Source: Salinisphaeraceae bacterium
GTDB lineage: Bacteria > Pseudomonadota > Gammaproteobacteria > Nevskiales > Salinisphaeraceae
Assembly: GCA_002683405.1 (NCBI GenBank)
Contig: NYTH01000037.1
Span: 48,174-112,173 of the forward strand
Reading direction: 5' to 3'
DNA length: 64,000 bases
A model generated the notes under the pieces. It saw only the letters and a program-made list of their open reading frames with translations. It had not been told where the DNA came from and made no database searches. A program made the translations under genes and the position numbers. Positions 8,703-16,050 of this stretch are shown here, one piece after another (positions within the stretch are counted from its first letter, which is position 1; each line of letters opens with the position of its first letter).

Positions 8703-10655
8703 TCATTCCTCCAGCAATGGCCTTTCATCAAGTGCGACCCGGAATCTCCCATCCTTAACTAATTGAAGCCGTTCGAGGTACCAAAGCGTGGCGTCAACGT
8801 CACGCTTATGACCTGGTGCCAGCTTCCAGCCGCGATCTAGACGCCTGGACGGCAAGTCCACGCTTAAGGAGAAGCGATGTTCCAAGAGAGATACGTCATT
8901 GCCGGGCCACGCGCCCTGGTCGCCCATGGTCAATATTTGTAACGGATCTAGACTCTCCTCTGCGATGATATGGGCGACAAGTCCCGATTTGCCGACGCCA
9001 GGTGCCAATACATCCACTGAGTGCTTGCTCTTGTAAAGAGCGGTCGCATCCAATCCTGATTGCCGTAACGCATCGGCCACCACAAACCACATTTGGTCGG
9101 TAGGCAGGCCGTCACGAAAGCGGATGCTTACTTGAAAAGGATGGGTCGTTCTGATGTCTTCGATTGGTACGCCGAATGACTTTAAACGCCTGGCGATTCG
9201 CGTGACGTGACTGAGAAATTCTACCGTTTGGTCGGTGTGCTCGAGGAAAGCATCAGCGGTACCGACCCAGCCTCCGTTGTACAAGCCCAAATGAACCTTC
9301 TTAAGCGCATTCTGCGGCAATGTGTCAGCTAGTGCCTTTTGCACCGAATCTCCGCGCCCAGTGGCGATGCCTACCACTATATTGGCATCGATGAGTTTTC
9401 TTATGTGCTCGATTATTTCTGGAGGGGGTGGGTCTGATCTGCGTTGGGAGGTCATGAGCGTCCCATCGTAATCGAACACCACTCCGCGGAACCATTTGCG
9501 TCCCAATGTAGAAGCAAATTGTTTTCGCGCCCTAGACATTATTCCTCGGCGAGTTGGAGAAGGCCAACGCGCACCAAGCACGTCATATTTTGACCGTTCT
9601 TCCTCCGAAATCGCTGATTTAGGGTTTGCGACTGCGTTTTTCAAATCCGCATAGTAAAGATCGCGGCCGAACTGCTGCACGTCAGGTTTGCCAGGATCCT
9701 TTCCAACGGCACGCGCAATCGATTGGATCAAATGCATTTGACCGACTACTCCGGCGATCAAATCTTCAGGCGAAGTTCCCTCTAATTGCATCGTATAGGT
9801 GCCAATACCGGGTGGGAAAAGGTCGGTCATTTGGTCCCATAGTGCTTTTATAGACGGCTCTATTAGTGCAAGCACCACTATGTCGTTAGGGCGTTCAGCG
9901 AGCCATAGGTGGCGACCATGGGCGAATGAGCGCACATCCGCTAGTTGGCAATGCAGGAGCGCACCTTCGGCGAGCTTTGACTCGAAGTCTGCCGCAATCG
10001 GTTGCAGCCACGGTGAATAAGTAACAACTAACGCACCTGCTTGAGACGCGCGGTCTACGAATTGGCTGGCTGCGCTTACCCAATCAGCGATTGACTCTCC
10101 GCCAATTCTTAACCCCGATAAATTTTCAGGAAGTTCTCCTTCCGATTCGTCGAGTTCGCTGTATGCTCGGGCGACAAGGACGGCATCGAGCAATAGACTG
10201 TTCGTCGCCAGATAGCCATCCTTGTCCCTTAGTTCAAAAATGTGCGTGTCGACTTCCGGTAGACAGTTAGCTGCATCTATCAACGGGCTAGAGCTTCTGT
10301 TTGTAAGAACGTGTATTGATCTGGAGCTATGTCGCCTCGCTCTAAATAATGCTTCAGTAATATCGGGGTTTTTTCCCTCCGCAGAAAAGAGAAATACCGG
10401 GCTCGAAGAGGCAAGAGTTGGATTGCAAACGATCTCAAGCGGCGTCGCGGGCCGCGATACCTGGCCGGTGAATTTTTCGTGGAGCCTGCATAAGAGAGTT
10501 GCTACGGTAAACGAGCCGCCAGACCCAATTCCGATCAAGCTCGATTCACTAACGCCTGCGATAATGCGCTTCAATCGGGATACATCCCGTGACATCGCGA
10601 CTTTATACGTCTGCGAGAGCTTCTCTAATTCTGATTCGTAGTGGCCGGCCACCAT
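8703..10655 (-). CDS. SIS-domain / HAD-phosphatase fusion protein
   Basis: A 650-residue two-part enzyme. Residues ~35-380 form a double SIS (sugar isomerase) module: LIGIGSGGSFTVATLL at 40-55 is the first nucleotide/sugar-phosphate loop, and a second SIS-like half follows (GALVVTYSPWLQPIA near 208). Residues ~388-640 are a Cof-type HAD hydrolase: DYDGTL (Asp395 and Asp397), ATGRG (431-435), Lys556 in GVGKSG, and GDQGAWPGND (578-587). All four HAD motifs are intact, so it is probably active. SIS domains bind phosphosugars, so a plausible job is binding and dephosphorylating a sugar- or ribose-phosphate made or consumed by the neighbouring PRTase. It starts 26 bases after the NADAR gene and abuts the PRTase gene. 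Confidence 0.85.
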   Translation of the reverse strand: MVAGHYESELEKLSQTYKVAMSRDVSRLKRIIAGVSESSLIGIGSGGSFTVATLLCRLHEKFTGQVSRPATPLEIVCNPTLASSSPVFLFSAEGKNPDITEALFRARRHSSRSIHVLTNRSSSPLIDAANCLPEVDTHIFELRDKDGYLATNSLLLDAVLVARAYSELDESEGELPENLSGLRIGGESIADWVSAASQFVDRASQAGALVVTYSPWLQPIAADFESKLAEGALLHCQLADVRSFAHGRHLWLAERPNDIVVLALIEPSIKALWDQMTDLFPPGIGTYTMQLEGTSPEDLIAGVVGQMHLIQSIARAVGKDPGKPDVQQFGRDLYYADLKNAVANPKSAISEEERSKYDVLGARWPSPTRRGIMSRARKQFASTLGRKWFRGVVFDYDGTLMTSQRRSDPPPPEIIEHIRKLIDANIVVGIATGRGDSVQKALADTLPQNALKKVHLGLYNGGWVGTADAFLEHTDQTVEFLSHVTRIARRLKSFGVPIEDIRTTHPFQVSIRFRDGLPTDQMWFVVADALRQSGLDATALYKSKHSVDVLAPGVGKSGLVAHIIAEESLDPLQILTMGDQGAWPGNDVSLLEHRFSLSVDLPSRRLDRGWKLAPGHKRDVDATLWYLERLQLVKDGRFRVALDERPLLEE

Positions 10656-10681
10656 TTTAGCTGCACATAATGGGCATGTAG

Positions 10682-11272
10682 CTATGCCGACGCGGCTTGG
10701 CGTTTGGTCTTAGCGATAGAAAAATCTTTAGTTGCTTTCTTTTTTGTTTTTGCATGGTGATTAGCTTCAGCGTTCGTCCGGAGTTCCTCTCGCACTTCCA
10801 TCAGTAGAATTCCCAGCATGTTCTTCCCCTTCCCATTTACCTCGCCCCAGGTACGATTAACAGCACTGTTGGTTTTAGCAGTTTCCACCAGTCTTGCATC
10901 TCCGGTCGACAAGAGCAGTTCTCTTAGATCTTCGTGCTGAGTAAATTTTGCGCGGAGCACGTCAAGCATTCTTTCAAATTTAATATTCGACCAATTCGGT
11001 ACGATATCCCACGTGTAGAGGCCGTGTGCTGCCATTGCTACCAATGATGGGCTCGGCGCGCTAAGTATCCACTCACGAACAACCTCTTTTCTAGCTTTGC
11101 CAGCCTGATAAGCATGTTCTGAAGTAGGAAACTTCCTACCCCCAAACACTATTTCTCGACGGTAAAGGTTGCTGAATGCGCCATAAGGCTTTTCGTTGGC
11201 GCGGTAAAAGCCAATATCTTCGGCTACGGTCAAAGTGGATTGCTTTCTGAGTTTCTGAGGCTGGCATGTCAT
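10682..11272 (-). CDS. NADAR-family protein (YbiA/DUF1768-like)
   Basis: A 196-residue protein with the NADAR signature throughout: GAFSNLY (31-37), FPTSEHAYQAGKA (48-60), the helical block RMLDVLRAKFTQH (101-113) with TGDARLVE, and WGEVNGKGKNMLGILLMEV (142-160). NADAR proteins are N-glycosidase-like and act on riboflavin-pathway intermediates (YbiA) or on ADP-ribose-type modifications; several occur in conflict systems. The C-terminal ~35 residues are a Lys/Ala-rich basic tail. It overlaps the upstream RHH gene by 4 bases (ATGA). In this operon it could be a protective or signal-erasing enzyme for the PRTase effector; that is inference. Confidence 0.88.
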   Translation of the reverse strand: MTCQPQKLRKQSTLTVAEDIGFYRANEKPYGAFSNLYRREIVFGGRKFPTSEHAYQAGKARKEVVREWILSAPSPSLVAMAAHGLYTWDIVPNWSNIKFERMLDVLRAKFTQHEDLRELLLSTGDARLVETAKTNSAVNRTWGEVNGKGKNMLGILLMEVREELRTNAEANHHAKTKKKATKDFSIAKTKRQAASA

Positions 11273-11457
11273 TGGGCAGGCTCCGATGCCGGGGATTGAA
11301 CCGAGATTTGCTTCCGCTCGCAGTATTGAAGAATCAGAACTTCCAGGAAGCTCGATAGGCTTCTGTGCTCACTAGCCGCCGCGCGTTCAGCGGCGGCTTT
11401 TAATTCCGGAGTCGTTCGGAAGTTAACCACCTCCGTTTTGTTAGTTTTTTGGCGCAC
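11269..11457 (-). CDS. Ribbon-helix-helix regulator
   Basis: A 62-residue protein starting at GTG, the first gene of the operon. The core is a beta strand (EVVNFRTTPEL) followed by two helices (KAAAERAAASE, then SLSSFLEVLILQYCER), the layout of Arc/CopG-type MetJ-fold regulators. GTATACACAATTA-type repeats lie just upstream, so autoregulation is likely. The 3' end overlaps the NADAR start by 4 bases. Confidence 0.8.
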   Translation of the reverse strand: MRQKTNKTEVVNFRTTPELKAAAERAAASEHRSLSSFLEVLILQYCERKQISVQSPASEPAQ

Positions 11458-11470
11458 AGTGAATTAGATC

Positions 11471-11544
11471 GGTATGCATACTTTATTGTATACACAATTA
11501 ATATACATGGTCTATTAAATGTGTCCTTTATGTATACACAATTA
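11471..11544 (-). promoter_or_regulatory. Candidate operators of the RHH regulator
   Basis: GTATACACAATTA occurs twice (11488-11500 and 11532-11544). A related palindrome, GTATGCATAC, is at 11472-11481. All lie within 90 bases upstream of the GTG start, where the operon promoter must be. TTGTATACACAA is itself a near-palindrome, as expected for a dimeric RHH protein. Confidence 0.5.
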
Positions 11545-11832
11545 TGTTTGAATGCTACATCCGTCACCTTCAGTCAGTAATCCAGCCGCTTGCTTCAACG
11601 ACCGGCCTCAAAACAATTATTCGTCTAGTCTCAGCGGCCATTTTTTTTATGCCAGGTGAGATATTTACATCTGCGTAACTTGTTTGCCGGTGCGGGCGGT
11701 GTTTTGCCTTGTCGCCATAAAAAGCGACTTAGTTGCTTTGACGTAAACGTATCGAATTGAAGTGAACCACGCGTAAATGGCGTTCGGCTCAAACCGTGAC
11801 CTACTGAGGTATCGCGCTAACCAGGTTTTAGT

Positions 11833-11863
11833 TTGACTCCGTACATAGGTACGGACCTATGGT
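11833..11863 (+). promoter_or_regulatory. MerR-type promoter/operator
   Basis: A -35 TTGACT (11833-11838) and -10 TATGGT (11858-11863) are separated by 19 bases, the overlong spacing diagnostic of MerR-family targets. The spacer holds a perfect dyad TCCGTAC / GTACGGA (11838-11844 and 11849-11855, centre ATAG). By recall these arms match the mercury mer operator of Tn21/Tn501. It is about 80 bases upstream of the first gene of the Cus-like operon. The MerR-like protein at 34985 is the obvious candidate regulator. Confidence 0.75.
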
Positions 11864-11941
11864 TTTGTCTTGGCAATACTTACATAGCAACCCGGTCTTT
11901 ATAGTGAAAGTCTACGAACAGGAACAACGCAAACGGAGCTG

Positions 11942-12307
11942 ATGAGAACTCTACGCGTCATATTGATCGCGGTCTTGGCGGTCGCGATACCGCTGCCGGC
12001 CACGGCGGCGGCGTTTGGCGCACCCCCGTGCATGGAAATGCCCGCCGAAGTCATGACCGCCGCGACTCCGCATGCCGAGGCAGTGGGTGGTGACGCCCAG
12101 CATGACCAGTGCAACTGCGGACAATGCGAAGATTGCGTTGCCTGCGATGCGCCCTGTGCCACCGGTTGCAACGCGGCTTTCAATAAGACTGCGGCGGCCC
12201 TTGCTGCGGCGCCGTCCCAGGTGTCGCGGGAGACGAAGTTAAAAGCGCGGGTCAGACCACCCCATCCCGAGGATCTGATACGCCCTCCGATCCTGATCCA
12301 AAGCTAG
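11942..12307 (+). CDS. Secreted Cys-rich protein heading the cus-like operon
   Basis: A 121-residue protein with an N-terminal signal peptide (hydrophobic residues 5-22, cleavage after ATA). A dense cysteine cluster, CNCGQCEDCVACDAPC, follows near residues 59-74. A GGAG ribosome-binding site lies just upstream. Small exported proteins of this type head many Czc/Cus loci (compare CzcI) and are thought to bind or sense metal in the periplasm. It lies 58 bases before the outer-membrane channel gene. The fine function is unknown. Confidence 0.75.
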   Translation: MRTLRVILIAVLAVAIPLPATAAAFGAPPCMEMPAEVMTAATPHAEAVGGDAQHDQCNCGQCEDCVACDAPCATGCNAAFNKTAAALAAAPSQVSRETKLKARVRPPHPEDLIRPPILIQS

Positions 12308-12365
12308 ACCATTGTCTCTCGGCGTGATCGCGCGCCGACTTGTCTAATTGCTTTGGAGATGGGGC

Positions 12366-13742
12366 ATGGCCCATTCAAATTCGACGCGGCATGGCGCCGC
12401 GCAACCTGCAAGCGAGCATTTCGATTACTTGCGCCTGATACGGCTGCCCTGCAGCCTGGTGCTCGCCTTCGCCTTACTTCCTGCATCTGCAGCCGTTGCC
12501 GGACCAGATTCGGCTGCCCTGCGCGCCGATGAACTGGTGGAGCGGGTATTGACCGAAAACGCCGGCCTAGCCGCTTTGCGCGCTGCGGTTCAGTCTGCCG
12601 AGTCACGCATCGAACCGGCGGGGGCGCTTCCGGACCCGCGTTTGAGAATAACCACGGCGCCCCGGACGTTCGACGGTTTTACCACGCCGGCCGGTCAGGA
12701 GCGGGGCATCAGCGGCGTTATTGAACTCAGCCAGGAGCTTCCCTGGCCCGGCACTCTTAGCCTACGCGCGGATGCGGCGCGACGCGATGCCGCCGCCATT
12801 GGCGACGGCGTTATGGCTATGCGTCTTCGGCTCGCCGCAGAAACGCAAAAGCAGTACGCCCAATGGGCCTACGTTCACCGGGCGCTTGAGATCAACGAGG
12901 CAAACCAAGAGTTGGTCGACGAGTTGCGGCGTGTCGCCGAAAACCGTTACGCCGCTGGCTTGGTGCGCCAGCAGGATGTATTGCAGGCTGAGGTGGAATT
13001 ACAGCGCCTCAAAAAACAGGCGCTGGCTTTTCGCCAACATCAAGACGCCGTTCGAGCCCGGCTAAACGGACTACTAAACCGCGATGCAAACCAAACGCTG
13101 GCGCCGCCGGCGAGTCTTCCCGAGCCAGGCCCTGTGCCGAGCTATGCCGTGCTGCGCGGGCAAGCGCTCAGCCGACATCCTGAACTGGCCGGTTTGGAGC
13201 AACGCATCGCAGCCGACCAGGCCCAGGAAAGCTTGGCCAAAAAGGCTTTTTATCCCGATCTGACTCTGATCGCACGCAACAACGACTATCGGCCGTCCAG
13301 CGAAACCCGCTCTGAACTCGGGCTGAGCATTAATTTGCCGCTGGATCGTAGCAAACGGCGAGCCGAACTCGACGCCGCCCGTGCCGACACCCTGCGCACA
13401 CGTTATGAGTTGGAAAATACTCGTGCACGACTGCTGGCGGATCTGGAAGCCGCTCGTACCGCGACAGTGCGGGGTAGCCAAACCATCGACCTTTACCAGA
13501 ATGCACTCATACCCCGCACCCGGGAAAACCTGAGCGCGGCGCGCGCAGAATACGGGTCCGGCGGCGGCGCCTTTCTGGATGTAATTACCGCCGAGCAGCA
13601 AAAGCTCAACGCAGAACTCGAACTCGAGCGTGCCCGAGCCGACTACTTCGCCGCGCGGGCTGAGCTCGAACGTTGGACCGGGGGCAAACTGCCCACCTCT
13701 GGCGCCTCCCATGCATCCGCTTCACAGGTGCCGCATGAATAA
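12366..13742 (+). CDS. TolC-family outer-membrane efflux channel (CusC/CzcC-like)
   Basis: A 458-residue outer-membrane factor of a tripartite RND heavy-metal efflux system. The ATG at 12366 is preferred because GGAG sits 8 bases upstream; a TTG at 12348 is open in frame. After a signal region (CSLVLAFALLPASAAVAG) come the long alternating helical and strand segments of the family, in two structural repeats (ADELVERVLTENAGL... and QALSRHPELAGLEQRI...). The C-terminal EYGSGGGAFLDVITAEQQ is typical. The stop overlaps the adaptor start (ATGAATAA), so they are co-translated. Confidence 0.92.
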   Translation: MAHSNSTRHGAAQPASEHFDYLRLIRLPCSLVLAFALLPASAAVAGPDSAALRADELVERVLTENAGLAALRAAVQSAESRIEPAGALPDPRLRITTAPRTFDGFTTPAGQERGISGVIELSQELPWPGTLSLRADAARRDAAAIGDGVMAMRLRLAAETQKQYAQWAYVHRALEINEANQELVDELRRVAENRYAAGLVRQQDVLQAEVELQRLKKQALAFRQHQDAVRARLNGLLNRDANQTLAPPASLPEPGPVPSYAVLRGQALSRHPELAGLEQRIAADQAQESLAKKAFYPDLTLIARNNDYRPSSETRSELGLSINLPLDRSKRRAELDAARADTLRTRYELENTRARLLADLEAARTATVRGSQTIDLYQNALIPRTRENLSAARAEYGSGGGAFLDVITAEQQKLNAELELERARADYFAARAELERWTGGKLPTSGASHASASQVPHE

Positions 13743-16050
13743 ATCCAAGTTATTTCTGGTCATCTTGCCGTTGGTTCTGGTGTCCGGCGCCATTGGTTAC
13801 TTCGGTGTTTCATGGCTTACCAGCGACAGCATGAAAAGCGACTCGGAAGCGAGTATAGCCGGCGCTATTACCTACGAATCCGGCCCGTTTCGGGTCACCG
13901 TGGGCATCAACCCGGAAGCGCCCCGCGTCGGCGATAACCAGTTCACCGTGAAAGTCGCGGACAAACAGGGGACCCCGGTCACCGGCGCCTCCATCAAGGC
14001 CTACGGCGAAATGCCGGCCATGGGCGCCATGGCGGCCATGCGCGCGCCGGCCGACCTGGACGAAGTCGAGCCAGGCCTGTACTCCGGCCCGCTGAATCTG
14101 GAGATGCGCGGCGAATGGCCGCTGAGCCTGTTCATCCAGACAAAGGGTGTGGGCGAAACCCGCCTGGGCTTCGATATGGCCACCGGGCGGCAGGGACTGT
14201 CGATTACTTCCGGTGGCAGGCCCGTGGCCAACGCCATGGGCGGCGACAAGATGGCCGAGGGCAAGTCGCCGGAGAAAAACGACCGCGGCTTCTACGAGGT
14301 AGGCAAATACCAAATCAAGGTTGAGGTGCTGGGCAGCGGCGCGATGACCCGCGGCGATTCCATGATGGGCGACAAAGCAATGAAAGCTGGGGATAGCTCA
14401 GGCAAGGACGCGATGATGGGTGGCCAGACCATGGGCGATGGCGCCGCCATGATGGAGGACAAAAACATGTCCGCAAGCATGGCTGATGAAGGCGGCATGA
14501 TGAAAGGCGCGCCCAAGTCCAAAAGCATGTCCGGCCAGATGTCGGCAGATACTCCGGACGACATGGAAAACATGGAAGGCATGAAGAAAGGCACGGCCAT
14601 GATGGGCGGTAATAACCTGCTCCAGGTCACCGTGCTCGGCGACAACGATCAGCCGGTCAACGGCGCTGCCGTGCGCGTCGCCGCCCAGCGTGAAGCCGGC
14701 GACATGCACGGGGGCGAGGCCATGTCCGGCATGGCCGGCCCGTCGAAGTCCGGCGAGCGTATGGTGGGCCGGCGCAACACCGACGTCGTCACGTTGGAAT
14801 CAGCCGGCGAGGGTGTTTACCGCGGCATGCTGAGACTGCCCGCCGAGGGCGATTACGCCCTGGCCGTGGACGTATCCACGGACAAGCGCGGCCACGGCGA
14901 CCTGGTGCTGGCCTTCACCACCGGCGAATACGGTCTGCGCGCGGCCACCGCCACGCCCGAGGGCGTGGCCTACTACACCTGCTCCATGCACAGCTCGGTG
15001 CGCAAATCCGAGCCGGGGCAATGCCCGATCTGCAGCATGGACCTGGTGCCGGTGACCAACGAGCAGGTGCAATCCGGCGTGGTTACCGTGGACGCCCGCC
15101 GCCGCCAGTTGATCGGCGTGGAAACCGGCACCGCGGAACTGCGCAATATGACCAAGACCATCCGTGCGGTGGGTCAGGTCGATTTCGACGAGCGCCGCAT
15201 TCACAACGTCACACTGAAGTTCGACGCCTGGATCGGCGACCTCAAGGCCGACTACGTGGGTACCCAGGTGAAAAAGGGCGAGAAGCTGTTCAGCGTGTAC
15301 AGCCCGGAACTGCTTTCAGCCCAGCAGGAGTATCTGGAAACCCGCCAGCGGCTGGCCGCCCGCGGCCCCAATGACAGCCTGGTGCGCGCGGCGCGCAAGC
15401 GCCTGATGCTCTGGGATATTTCGCCCGCCCAGGTGCGAGCCATCGAGCGCCGGGGTGAGCCCTACGAATATCTGCCCATTTACGCACCGGCAAGCGGCAC
15501 CGTGGTGGAAAAAATGATCAACGAGGGCAGCCACATGAACACCGGCGATACGCTGCTGCGCATCGCCGATTTGTCCACGGTGTGGATCGACGCCGAGGTC
15601 TACGAGGCCGACCTGCCACTGATCGAAAAAGGCATGGCGGCCGACGTGACCCTGCCCTATGGGCCGCAGCAGACCTACCAGGCCAAGGTGGATTACATCT
15701 ACCCCTACCTGGAAGGCAAGACCCGCACCGCCCGCATCCGTCTGGTGCTGGACAACCCCAGCGGCGCCCTCAAGCCGGATATGTACGCCGAGGTGCGGCT
15801 GCGCGCCGACCTGGGCCAGCGGCTGATGGTGCCCGAGGACGCGGTGCTGGTGGCCGGTGAATCGCGGGTCGTGTTCAAGGACATGGGCGAAGACGGAAAG
15901 CTCAAACCCGTGCGCGTGCAGACCGGCCAGCGCGTTGAGGGCTGGATCGAAATCACCCAGGGGCTGGAGCCCGGCGATGACGTCATCACTTCCGGCAACT
16001 TCCTGATCGCGGCCGAGGCCAAGCTCAAGACGGGGATCGAACAATGGTAG
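13735..16050 (+). CDS. CusB-like periplasmic adaptor with Met-rich insert and HMBD
   Basis: Membrane-fusion subunit of the first RND system, 771 residues from the ATG at 13735, which overlaps the channel gene stop; ordinary CusB is about 400. Order: an N-terminal membrane anchor (LFLVILPLVLVSGAIGYFGV), a YtkA/FixH-like beta domain (~40-190), a ~100-residue Met-rich segment full of MMG, MxxM and DxM motifs (~205-310), a second YtkA/FixH-like domain, and a heavy-metal-binding domain (YYTCSMHSSVRKSEPGQCPI, near 423). The usual barrel-sandwich and hairpin adaptor follows to the end. Methionine clusters bind Cu(I)/Ag(I), supporting a copper/silver role. The 3' end overlaps the pump gene by 7 bases. 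Confidence 0.9.
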   Translation: MNKSKLFLVILPLVLVSGAIGYFGVSWLTSDSMKSDSEASIAGAITYESGPFRVTVGINPEAPRVGDNQFTVKVADKQGTPVTGASIKAYGEMPAMGAMAAMRAPADLDEVEPGLYSGPLNLEMRGEWPLSLFIQTKGVGETRLGFDMATGRQGLSITSGGRPVANAMGGDKMAEGKSPEKNDRGFYEVGKYQIKVEVLGSGAMTRGDSMMGDKAMKAGDSSGKDAMMGGQTMGDGAAMMEDKNMSASMADEGGMMKGAPKSKSMSGQMSADTPDDMENMEGMKKGTAMMGGNNLLQVTVLGDNDQPVNGAAVRVAAQREAGDMHGGEAMSGMAGPSKSGERMVGRRNTDVVTLESAGEGVYRGMLRLPAEGDYALAVDVSTDKRGHGDLVLAFTTGEYGLRAATATPEGVAYYTCSMHSSVRKSEPGQCPICSMDLVPVTNEQVQSGVVTVDARRRQLIGVETGTAELRNMTKTIRAVGQVDFDERRIHNVTLKFDAWIGDLKADYVGTQVKKGEKLFSVYSPELLSAQQEYLETRQRLAARGPNDSLVRAARKRLMLWDISPAQVRAIERRGEPYEYLPIYAPASGTVVEKMINEGSHMNTGDTLLRIADLSTVWIDAEVYEADLPLIEKGMAADVTLPYGPQQTYQAKVDYIYPYLEGKTRTARIRLVLDNPSGALKPDMYAEVRLRADLGQRLMVPEDAVLVAGESRVVFKDMGEDGKLKPVRVQTGQRVEGWIEITQGLEPGDDVITSGNFLIAAEAKLKTGIEQW

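Larger units (their letters stand above)
11458..11941. other. Divergent regulatory region
   Basis: 484 bases without a gene, between the minus-strand immunity operon and the plus-strand metal operon. Its left part holds RHH-type operator repeats (11471-11544) and its right part a mer-type promoter/operator (11833-11863). Between them I see only AT-rich sequence with a run of eight T near 11642. Confidence 0.75.
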
